Shown here: one piece after another, positions 1 through 5,505 of the stretch
How the letters are laid out: the number at the start of each line of letters is the position of its first letter
Numbering within the stretch: position 1 is the first letter of the stretch
Source: CAYLLT01 sp964591605
Lineage (GTDB): Bacteria > Planctomycetota > Phycisphaerae > UBA1845 > PWPN01
DNA length: 8,284 bases
Direction of reading: 5' to 3'
Assembly (NCBI GenBank): GCA_964591605.1
Contig: CAZQEN010000335.1
Span: 1-8,284, forward strand
Made by a program: the position numbers and the translations under genes
The notes under the pieces: generated by a model
Database searches by the model: none
The model's input: the letters and a program-made list of their open reading frames with translations, nothing else
Told to the model about the DNA's origin: nothing

Positions 1-149
1 CGCCGCACGTCCATGTCTATGATTCCAAGGACCGGCTGATCGGACGATTAGACATCGAGCGGCTCGTGGGATTGGAGAACTGGACTCCAGACCAGAAACT
101 GGTCAGACTGATTGAGGAACTCAGGCAGGAAGGCAGATTGAGGTTATGA
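1..149 (+). CDS. DUF4160-like protein, C-terminal part (truncated by window edge)
   Basis: The frame is open from position 3 to a TGA at 147-149, giving 48 residues of a protein whose start lies outside the window. The visible part begins PHVHVYDSKDRLIG, and the PHVHV motif is the hallmark of DUF4160, small proteins of unknown biochemical role. It continues into a charged helical tail (DQKLVRLIEELRQEG). The stop overlaps the ATG of the next gene (ATGA, 146-149), so the two are translationally coupled. DUF4160 genes are often paired with DUF2442 genes, sometimes in predicted toxin-antitoxin-like modules, and the next gene fits that pairing. The family call rests on one motif plus the neighbour. 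No catalytic residues can be named. Confidence 0.6.
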   Translation, partial: PHVHVYDSKDRLIGRLDIERLVGLENWTPDQKLVRLIEELRQEGRLRL

Positions 150-496
150 AGTCACTGACCGCCCTGAAAAAACCCTTCGGCAGCAGGGGTTCGTTCTCTC
201 GCGTGAAACAGGCCCGATTTCTCGCATGGGAAGATGCGTTCGAAGTGGAATTTGACGATGGACTCTGCTTCCTGGAGCCCCACGCAACCATCAAGCGCGC
301 GAACAAGATCTCGAAGCCCGCGATTCCGGTGAGAGTTCGTGTTCCTGACAAGTACCGCACGCACTTTCGTATTGACTACGACACGGGTGAGGTGGCCGAG
401 GTTTCCTGGGAATTCATTCGCGAATTGCCGCCGACAGCCGCTCAATTGCGAGCTCTGCGGCAGGGTGGCAAAGTGAAAGCGCACGCACGATCCTGA
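146..496 (+). CDS. DUF2442-like small protein, partner of the DUF4160-like gene
   Basis: This 116-aa soluble protein has no signal peptide or membrane segment. Its ATG overlaps the upstream stop (ATGA), which supports this start. A basic N-terminus (residues 1-25) precedes a segment (VKQARFLAWEDAFEVEFDDG, about residues 20-39) that resembles the opening beta strands of DUF2442. The second half (FRIDYDTGEVAEVSWEFI) resembles that family's closing strands. DUF2442 proteins have no firm function; they commonly sit beside DUF4160 genes and are sometimes predicted as antitoxin-like or DNA-binding partners. The strong basic tail (GGKVKAHARS) would allow nucleic-acid contact, but that is inference. 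The length fits the family. The assignment comes from pattern and context and could be wrong at family level, but the gene itself is well supported. Confidence 0.65.
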   Translation: MKSLTALKKPFGSRGSFSRVKQARFLAWEDAFEVEFDDGLCFLEPHATIKRANKISKPAIPVRVRVPDKYRTHFRIDYDTGEVAEVSWEFIRELPPTAAQLRALRQGGKVKAHARS

Positions 497-510
497 CTGC
501 GAGGTGCGGC

Positions 511-1935
511 GTGCCCGTTCCTGAACGTACCGCCAGACTGTTGATCGCGTTCGGCCTGACGTCATCCTGTCTGGCACAGACGGCGAGTGCTCCCGCCACA
601 AGGCCAGCAACCCGCAAAGCATTTGCCGCCTCTCTTGCCCGTGTTGAAGCGCACACGCCCGGCGGAGAACGCGGCGTTAAGGAAGGCATGCCGGCGGCCG
701 AGATCATCAAGCTGCTTGGCGAGCCCGATGACGTACGGACCGAGCTCGATCCCCTGCCGTCGAGCAATGTGGGTCTTGGCGATGTGTGGTGCTACGGCAC
801 CAACGGGCATATGACATTTCCAACGCTGGGCGTGGTCTACATCGAAAACGGTAGGTCGAACCAAATCTTTGGTGCGGGGCAAAACGTCATCAACGAGAGG
901 CTTGTTTCCGAAGAGAAACTGAGCACACTTCTCCGCCTGATTGACCGCGTGTCTTCAGGCGAAGCCTGGAGCTTTGATCCGCTGCATTTCTTGCGAGCCG
1001 CAAACGCGCTGCAGCCCCTGGGAAAAGAGAAGGTACTTGCAGTGGTGAGCGAGTACCTCCGTGTTGTGTCACCCTGGTGCAGCGAACAAGGCTATGAGCC
1101 TGAAGGTGTAGCTTTGCTGCTCCGCGCACTGTTCGATCCTGCGCCGGGTCAGAGCATGCCGGATATGGCATTCGTGGATGACGAAGACCTGAAGGTGTTT
1201 CCCCGTTTCCCCTTGATTCTGATAGATGATGTCCCGCTTGTTGTGCCGCTCTATGGCGGACGAAGCGGAGGTTTATACGATTTCAACGAGCATGTCGCGT
1301 TCTTTCGCAAAAGCGGGCGTCTGCGCGATGCGCCGCTGACGCCGGGAACCCATCCGCTGAAGACTCTGGAAACGCTCCGAAGCCGACCCGACTGGCCTTA
1401 CGGCGAGGGAAATGGAGACAACGACAAATGCACTCCTATGCAAGAGCAACTCCTGAAGCTCGTGGACACCGTCTACCGCATGGAACCAGACGAAAGCGGT
1501 CAGCGAATCCAGGGTTGGGATGAGAAAGATCGCGAGCCGCGGTGGAAAGACATCGTGACCATGCTCGATCACCTGCCGATCAAGTGGGATTCATCCAAGC
1601 AGCTTTACACCTTTATCGACGGTTCGCATCTCGATGAGTTGCCGGTGATTCATTACCGAAGACACATCTGGAGGCCCGATGTGGCGGGACTCAAGATCGC
1701 TGTCGTTTTCGAGCGTGAGACCAAAAGGTCCGTCAGCATCTGGATCCAGCACCATGCGGGAGATGCGCACGTGCGTGTCTTCAATACCTGCTGCGGCTCC
1801 GAGGACCCCATTGCCGAGTTGAGCACCGATTCCAAGCAACGCGCCAGAACGATAGAGATTGGGGAAGGTTGTGGCATTCGCGCCGAGCTTACGAGCGGTG
1901 GCGCTGTCATCGAGAGCCCCGAGTACTCCCTTTGA
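511..1935 (+). CDS. Exported protein of unknown function with BamE/SmpA-like N-terminal segment
   Basis: 474 aa from a GTG start; a purine-rich GAGG at 501-504 lies 6 bases upstream. Residues 1-27 look like a signal peptide: basic start, hydrophobic LLIAFGL, and a possible cleavage after TASA. A Cys at residue 20 lacks a proper lipobox (TSSC). A linker rich in Ala, Thr and Pro follows. Residues about 52-118 carry GVKEGMPAAEIIKLLGEPDD and then GDVWCYGTNGHMTFP, a layout like BamE/SmpA-type small domains (GM...E...LLG.PD...W.Y). The remaining 350 residues match nothing I recognise. They include an aliphatic strand-rich stretch (FPLILIDDVPLVVPLYGG, 233-250) and a C-terminal beta-rich part with a CC pair (427-428). 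It starts 14 bp after the DUF2442-like gene and ends 37 bp before the next, so co-transcription is likely. A decayed copy of its early coding segment lies at 3861-3930. Confidence 0.8.
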   Translation: MPVPERTARLLIAFGLTSSCLAQTASAPATRPATRKAFAASLARVEAHTPGGERGVKEGMPAAEIIKLLGEPDDVRTELDPLPSSNVGLGDVWCYGTNGHMTFPTLGVVYIENGRSNQIFGAGQNVINERLVSEEKLSTLLRLIDRVSSGEAWSFDPLHFLRAANALQPLGKEKVLAVVSEYLRVVSPWCSEQGYEPEGVALLLRALFDPAPGQSMPDMAFVDDEDLKVFPRFPLILIDDVPLVVPLYGGRSGGLYDFNEHVAFFRKSGRLRDAPLTPGTHPLKTLETLRSRPDWPYGEGNGDNDKCTPMQEQLLKLVDTVYRMEPDESGQRIQGWDEKDREPRWKDIVTMLDHLPIKWDSSKQLYTFIDGSHLDELPVIHYRRHIWRPDVAGLKIAVVFERETKRSVSIWIQHHAGDAHVRVFNTCCGSEDPIAELSTDSKQRARTIEIGEGCGIRAELTSGGAVIESPEYSL

Positions 1936-1972
1936 AACCGTGGGAACACCCGTCAGCCGACGAGCTGAAGAC

Positions 1973-2809
1973 ATGCCCGCTCCAATTCCTGCCCGGCTAT
2001 TCGGTCTCCTCGCACGCAAGGCGCCAGTGGGTGTTTTGCTGCGCCGGGGGCCGAGCGACTGGGTGCGGCTGATCCGCTGGAATACCCGCACCGATCGGAT
2101 TCAGCGGGGGCAGTGGCTTCACGCCCATGTGTATGCACGTCGATGTGACCTGTCGCCCGACGGGTCACTGCTGATCTACTTCTGCCGGGATGGGAGGACG
2201 AAGGTCGGAAACTACACCGCCATCAGCAGACCACCCTGGTTTACGGCCCTGGCGCTGTGGCCTCAGGGCCACACGTGGCGCGGGGGCGGGTTGTTTCTGG
2301 ACGACACAACGGTCTTCCTGCATTCGGTGGGCACGATCGAGCCCCTGCCCGACAAACGGCCCAGAGGGCTGCGCGTTGTTCACGAACAGCCGTATGGCCG
2401 ACCCGGAAACAGTGAGGACCTGGGCGTGTATTATCCGCGGCTGATCCGCGACGGGTGGAAGTGCGTGGAGTCACGCCGGGTCACGCGCGAACGAACCATG
2501 CACACACGGATGCGCAAGCACCCGGACGCCCACTACCGCCTGATCAAGCGGGCGTATTGCGGCACTGATCACGCGGAGGGAGCGGGCTGCTACTGGGACG
2601 AATACGCAATTGAAGCGGCCGGCCACTCGGCCATCGCGGGCGCGGACTGGGCGGACTTCGACCAGCGGGGACGATTGGTATTCACACGCGACGGCTGCCT
2701 CTGGGAGGCCATGATCAAGGGCGGCTCGCTTCAGGAGCGACTGATCGCCGATTTCAACACTGAGGAGCCGCAGGCGATTGCCGCGCCGGCTTCCGCGCGC
2801 CGCTGGTGA
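1973..2809 (+). CDS. Conserved-looking hypothetical protein, 278 aa, possible beta-propeller fragments
   Basis: The open frame extends upstream into the previous gene, but I start it at the ATG at 1973, 37 bp after that gene's stop. A weak GAAG lies just before it, and the upstream frame has no protein-like character. A GTG at 1940 is an alternative. The sequence is soluble, with no signal peptide. Residues 54-75 (YARRCDLSPDGSLLIYFCRD) and 226-247 (ADFDQRGRLVFTRDGCLWEA) have the 'SPDG...L.Y' and 'D..GRLVFTRDG.L' style seen in PD40/WD40-type blades, so a small propeller-like fold is possible. Between them lie a Trp/Gly-rich stretch (WPQGHTWRGGGLFLDDTT, 96-113) and a basic helix-like part near 165-195. 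Similar proteins occur in planctomycetes, myxobacteria and actinobacteria as far as I recall, without known function. It probably shares an operon with the gene before it. No terminator is visible after it. Confidence 0.78.
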   Translation: MPAPIPARLFGLLARKAPVGVLLRRGPSDWVRLIRWNTRTDRIQRGQWLHAHVYARRCDLSPDGSLLIYFCRDGRTKVGNYTAISRPPWFTALALWPQGHTWRGGGLFLDDTTVFLHSVGTIEPLPDKRPRGLRVVHEQPYGRPGNSEDLGVYYPRLIRDGWKCVESRRVTRERTMHTRMRKHPDAHYRLIKRAYCGTDHAEGAGCYWDEYAIEAAGHSAIAGADWADFDQRGRLVFTRDGCLWEAMIKGGSLQERLIADFNTEEPQAIAAPASARRW

Positions 2810-2935
2810 GCGGTGCACGCTTCTATCGCGTGGACATCCGCAGGACCTGCACACGACGCGCGTACAGGAACTCCCATGGGAACAACAGCCGAAACTTCAC
2901 TGGCGCAGAGGGGCCAGGATTATTGAAGGCCCATG

Positions 2936-2945
2936 CATTATAATG
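2936..2945 (+). promoter_or_regulatory. AT-rich palindrome with a TATAAT -10 match, candidate promoter/operator of the DUF433 gene
   Basis: CATTATAATG is a perfect 10-bp palindrome, 34 bp before the DUF433 start, in an otherwise GC-rich gap. It contains TATAAT at 2939-2944. The nearest -35-like hexamer (TTGAAG, 2923-2928) is only 10 bp away, too close for a standard sigma-70 promoter, so the -35 is unclear. Antitoxins commonly bind palindromes overlapping their own promoter, so an autoregulatory operator is a fair inference, not a demonstration. Confidence 0.35.
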
Positions 2946-2979
2946 TGATCAGCGGCGCAGAATCCGCAGGAGCCCAGCC

Positions 2980-3210
2980 ATGACCTGGCAAGATCGAATC
3001 ACGGTTGACCCCCAAATCTGTCACGGGAAGGCGTGCATCCGAGGCACGCGCGTCCTGGTCTCCGCCGTGCTCGATAATCTCGCTGCCGATGAGTCTCCTG
3101 AAGCCATTGCTCGGGCTTATCACCTTGAACCGGAGGACATCCACGCGGCGCTCCTCTACGCCGCCGAACTGGCCAGAGAGCGCAGTGCGCCACTGCCCGT
3201 GGCGGGATGA
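2980..3210 (+). CDS. DUF433 family antitoxin (partner of DUF5615 toxin)
   Basis: 76 aa. A strong Shine-Dalgarno AGGAG (2968-2972) sits 7 bases before the ATG. The N-terminus (RITVDPQICHGKACIRGTRV, residues 6-25) is the DUF433 signature; in this family the I..DP.I.GGKP.IRGTR pattern forms the opening of a helix-turn-helix-like fold. A helical part follows (SPEAIARAYHLEPEDIHAAL, residues 39-58), with the usual 'L...DI.AAL.YAA' closing motif. DUF433 proteins act as antitoxins of PIN-like DUF5615 toxins (VapBC-like type II modules): they bind and block the toxin and can repress their own operon. The toxin frame starts at the base after this stop, as expected for such a pair. The antitoxin looks intact although the toxin is not. 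Confidence 0.9.
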   Translation: MTWQDRITVDPQICHGKACIRGTRVLVSAVLDNLAADESPEAIARAYHLEPEDIHAALLYAAELARERSAPLPVAG

Positions 3211-3571
3211 ATGAACTTCAAAACGGACGAGAACGTTCATCCGGATGTGGCGGCGCTCCTGCGCGAGCAGGGTCACGATGCGATGACCGTCTGGGACGAG
3301 AAATTGCGGGGCCATCCGGATGAGGACATCACTCGTGTGTGCCGAACCGAACAGCGGGTACTGATCACGCTGGATATCGATTTTGCGGACATTCGAACTT
3401 ATCCGCCAAAGGAATTACCCCGGCCTGATTGTCTGCCGTCTCCGCTCACACAGCCGCATGCACGTAGTCGCCGTCCTTCGTCAGGTTGCGTCGCTCTTTG
3501 CGGAGGTGCCACTTCAGGGCCGGCTGTGGATCGTTGAGGAACATCGCGGCAGAATTGTGGGCGAGGATTGA
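3211..3571 (+). pseudogene. DUF5615 PIN-like toxin, frameshifted
   Basis: Residues 1-68 from the ATG at 3211 are a normal DUF5615 (Mut7-C-like PIN) start. Acidic residues appear at the usual places: D6/E7 in FKTDENV, D37-D39 in GHPDEDI, and D55/D57/D60 in LITLDIDFADI. Reading then runs YPPKE and leaves the family pattern (LPRPDC...). The +1 frame from 3416 restores it exactly (YPGLIVCRLRSHSRMHVVAV...GRLWIVEEHRGRI), ending at TGA 3569-3571. One surplus T at 3415/3416 explains this, since GAA-TTA-CCC should read GAA-TAC-CCC. The repaired protein would be about 119 aa, the normal length. As sequenced, a 108-aa product with a wrong 40-residue tail results. It keeps the acidic residues but loses the last strands, so it is probably inactive. 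A sequencing or assembly error is the main alternative. Active DUF5615 toxins are predicted ribonucleases. Confidence 0.85.
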
Positions 3572-3759
3572 CAAGAGGCGACCGCGAATGCCGATCACCG
3601 CTCCGCTCCACCTGTGCGACAACACTCAGAGCGTGTGTGAGAAGCGGGCGAACCGGCAGAGCCCTCGACCGTCCCCGCCACAAGATCAACCGCCCGCAGA
3701 TCTGGCTCGTCCGGTGAAACCTGCAACGCCCCTCGGGTGTCAATGACGACGCGTGCAGG
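3572..3759. other. Stretch without an intact gene, downstream of the broken toxin
   Basis: This is the first part of a gap of about 450 bases between the toxin stop and the end of the minus-strand gene at 4018. Short open frames exist but have no protein character, no Shine-Dalgarno sequence and no family pattern. The only local structure I see is a weak imperfect palindrome (CTCAGAGCGTGTGTGAG, about 3625-3645). The rest of the gap holds the inverted repeat, gene relic and terminator listed separately. Confidence 0.5.
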
Positions 3760-3819
3760 CACGAAAAGGCACAAAAACCACAAGAGAACTCTTTTTTGCG
3801 CCTCTTGTGCCTCTTCGTG
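3760..3819. repeat. Imperfect inverted repeat, candidate dispersed repeat element
   Basis: The left arm starting CACGAAAAGGCACAA (3760-3774) pairs with the right arm ending TTGTGCCTCTTCGTG (3805-3819). Roughly 21 of the first 28 positions pair. Most mismatches are A against C, which become G-U pairs if the minus strand is transcribed. The motif itself (GAAGAGGCACAAGAGGCGCA) is low-complexity purine-rich on one strand. It looks like the short 'GAGGCACA' palindromes I recall as scattered in many environmental bacterial genomes; that memory cannot be checked here. It lies directly upstream of the gene relic at 3861-3930 and about 200 bases beyond the end of the minus-strand gene at 4018. Confidence 0.55.
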
Positions 3820-3860
3820 GCCATTCCTGTCGGCGCTGCAGTTTCTTCTGACGAGCCGTG

Positions 3861-3930
3861 ATTCGCCGCCACCCTTGCGCGCGTTGAGGAGCACACGGCC
3901 GGCGGCGGACGCGACGTGAAGGAAGGCGTA
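3861..3930 (+). pseudogene. Relic of the early coding segment of a paralogue of the 511-1935 gene
   Basis: Aligned by eye without gaps against 621-690, about 56 of 70 bases match. Translated in the matching frame it reads FAATLARVEEHTAGGGRDVK followed by EGV, against FAASLARVEAHTPGGERGVK and EGM in the intact gene. A TGA (3858-3860) sits just before the F, and after the match the sequence turns at once into the terminator of the minus-strand gene, so the rest of the paralogue is missing. The same frame further upstream (about 3801-3857) reads LLCLFVAIPVGAAVSSDEP, which looks like a signal-peptide core, so the relic may include the remains of an export signal. It has no start or Shine-Dalgarno sequence and cannot make a functional protein. 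Confidence 0.7.
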
Positions 3931-3963
3931 AAAGAAACGGGAGCGGCCGGTCTGCCGCTCCCG
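3928..3963 (-). terminator. Rho-independent terminator of the minus-strand gene at 4018-5412
   Basis: Perfect 10-bp GC-rich stem (CGGGAGCGGC 3938-3947 with GCCGCTCCCG 3954-3963) and a 6-base loop. Read on the minus strand, the stem is followed by TTTCTTTTAC. It lies 55 bp beyond the stop of the 4018-5412 gene in the right orientation. On the plus strand there is no T tract. Confidence 0.85.
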
Positions 3964-4017
3964 CAGGTGCGATCCTCGCTTTCGGCGGTCCGGATGCGCC
4001 GGGCCGCCCGGATGCCG

Positions 4018-5412
4018 TTAATCGTCGCATGCCGGGTTGGCGTCGACGAAGGCCCGCGTCGCGCAGCCGACGAAGCGGGTGAAGTCCTCCTCGGCGATCT
4101 TCCCGTCCAGATTCAGATCCAGGCAGGCGCAGGCGCCCGTCGGCGCGGCCCCGCTCGGACCGGTGTAGCAGAGCTGGAATCCTGCGAAATCGTCCAGATC
4201 CACGTCGTTGTCATCATCGAGATCAAACACGGGATCATGGCACAGGCACGCTGGGTCCGCTGCGCAATCCGGATCCTCGCAATCCACCAGCTCGTCGCCG
4301 TCGTCGTCGAGCTGGTTGTCGCAGATCTCGGGGTTGCAGACCCCTTCGTTTCGGCAGTCCGGATCATCGCAGTCGATCAGCGTGTTGCCGTCATCGTCCT
4401 GCCCGTTGGTGCAGTCCTCAGGCGGACATGTCAGACCGAAACAATCCGGATCCAGCCCGTCCACCAGCGTGTCGCCATCGTCATCCTGTCCATTGCTGCA
4501 AATCTCGGGCACCACCGTGCGCGCTGCCAGGACATCAATCTCCTTGACGATGGACGACTCGATCGTACGCACGTAGCTGTCCGCATCTTCGGCATCGACG
4601 TTCTCCGGAAGCAGACCGGGGCATCCCACCGGGCCCAGCCACTGGTCCCGAAAGACCTTCTGGGTATTCGACACGCACCAGAAGGTAAACCGGATGCTGG
4701 TCACGCCGGTGGCCAGGGTGGTGCTCGCATCGTCATACACCCGGGTCAGCGTCGCGCCGATCAGGGGGACCTGCGTCCCATCATTGACGTTGGGGGAGAA
4801 CCCGTCCCCCGGGCTGGCGCAGACGACGATCGAGGTCATGGCGCGGTTGATCAGCGGCGTGAAGACGCGCTCCTTGGTGTCGGGGTTCGAATCGGTGGAA
4901 ATGGCCACATCGTAATTCTGGAACACGCGCCCATCAAAGCCGCCGCTCCAGGAGTTGGCCACAAACACGCGGATCTCGCCGATACTGGTGGCCGCCGGCA
5001 GGTCAAACTGGAACACACCGGAGGGATACAGGAAATCAGCGAGCAGCCCGTCCAGGATTCCTCCCTCGATGCCGTCCGTGAACGTCGCTCCCGTTTTATC
5101 CGGGGTGGCAGGGTGGAATCCGCTCGCCGTGGGGATAGGGTGGTTGAGCGGCGAAGGCTCGCACACGAACTCACCGGAGTTCCCCAGTGTATTGATGGGA
5201 ACGAATCCGTTCGTGTTGAAAGGGTACCCGGCCGCCAGCTCCGAATTGCGGAGGGGCACCAGTCCGTTGATGAGATCCCCGCCGTCAATGCTGACCGACA
5301 GCGAAGGCACATCCGTCGCATACTCGAACGTGTACCGGACTGCACCTGTGGCGTCTGCCGCGAGAGCACACGCCGCCGCCATGGACAGGCTGAACAGACT
5401 TCGCGAACGCAT
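4018..5412 (-). CDS. Exported protein: shared N-terminal domain, Asp/Cys repeats, dockerin-like EF-hand C-terminus
   Basis: 464 aa from the ATG at 5412-5410, chosen because a perfect AGGAGG (5420-5425) lies 7 bases upstream and a signal peptide follows at once (residues 1-24, cleavage near ATGA/VRY). The frame extends 17 codons further without a ribosome site. Residues about 25-295 form a beta-rich extracellular domain shared with the protein at 7243-8022 (GDLINGL 45-51, FDGRVF 159-164, YDDAST 226-231, KEIDVLA 290-296). Residues 303-383 hold three Asp/Cys repeats of the form C.N..DDDG..L.D..DPDC. Residues 397-444 hold two calcium-type loops (DLDDDNDVDLDDF and DLNLDGKIAEEDF), a planctomycete dockerin-like ending. 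It is likely secreted or cell-surface and calcium-stabilised; ligand unknown. It follows the pseudopilin gene by 93 bp and has a terminator at 3928-3963. Six or more Cys in the C-terminal part could form disulfides. Confidence 0.88.
   Translation of the reverse strand: MRSRSLFSLSMAAACALAADATGAVRYTFEYATDVPSLSVSIDGGDLINGLVPLRNSELAAGYPFNTNGFVPINTLGNSGEFVCEPSPLNHPIPTASGFHPATPDKTGATFTDGIEGGILDGLLADFLYPSGVFQFDLPAATSIGEIRVFVANSWSGGFDGRVFQNYDVAISTDSNPDTKERVFTPLINRAMTSIVVCASPGDGFSPNVNDGTQVPLIGATLTRVYDDASTTLATGVTSIRFTFWCVSNTQKVFRDQWLGPVGCPGLLPENVDAEDADSYVRTIESSIVKEIDVLAARTVVPEICSNGQDDDGDTLVDGLDPDCFGLTCPPEDCTNGQDDDGNTLIDCDDPDCRNEGVCNPEICDNQLDDDGDELVDCEDPDCAADPACLCHDPVFDLDDDNDVDLDDFAGFQLCYTGPSGAAPTGACACLDLNLDGKIAEEDFTRFVGCATRAFVDANPACDD
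4264..4506 (-). repeat. Three tandem Asp/Cys-rich coding repeats
   Basis: Three copies of a 22-residue unit inside the exported protein: residues 303-324 (4441-4506), 332-353 (4354-4419) and 362-383 (4264-4329). The common core is CxNxxDDDG[DN]xL[VI]D and each copy ends DPDC. Copies 2 and 3 have an internal Cys (IDCDDPDC, VDCEDPDC) where copy 1 has Gly (VDGLDPDC). Asp clusters of this kind usually form calcium-binding loops, and the Cys pairs could cross-link neighbouring units. Confidence 0.85.
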
Positions 5413-5505
5413 ACATTCTCCTCCTTCCTGCGCCTCGAGCTTGGCCGCGGCGCTCCCTTGCACGCATCGGACGATTCACGGAGCTCCGGTCGTCGTGGCC
5501 GGCGC

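Noticed and set aside
1859..1972. Longer N-terminus for the 278-aa protein
   Set aside because: This part overlaps the 3' end of the preceding gene in another frame and reads as shadow sequence. The ATG at 1973 follows the stop at a normal distance.
1591..2091. Minus-strand frames over the 511-1935 and 1973-2809 genes
   Set aside because: They are antisense to well-behaved plus-strand genes and show no motif or ribosome site.
2923..2944. TTGAAG plus TATAAT as a sigma-70 promoter before the DUF433 gene
   Set aside because: The spacer is only 10 bp, too short for both boxes to be used together. Only the -10/palindrome is kept, as a tentative site.
3737..3919. 60-codon plus-strand frame reading TKRHKNHK and similar
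   Set aside because: It is translation of the inverted repeat at 3760-3819 and the gene relic; it has no ribosome site or protein-like pattern.
5413..5463. Longer N-terminus (17 residues) for the minus-strand exported protein
   Set aside because: A perfect AGGAGG lies inside this part, 7 bases before the ATG at 5412, and the signal peptide starts there.
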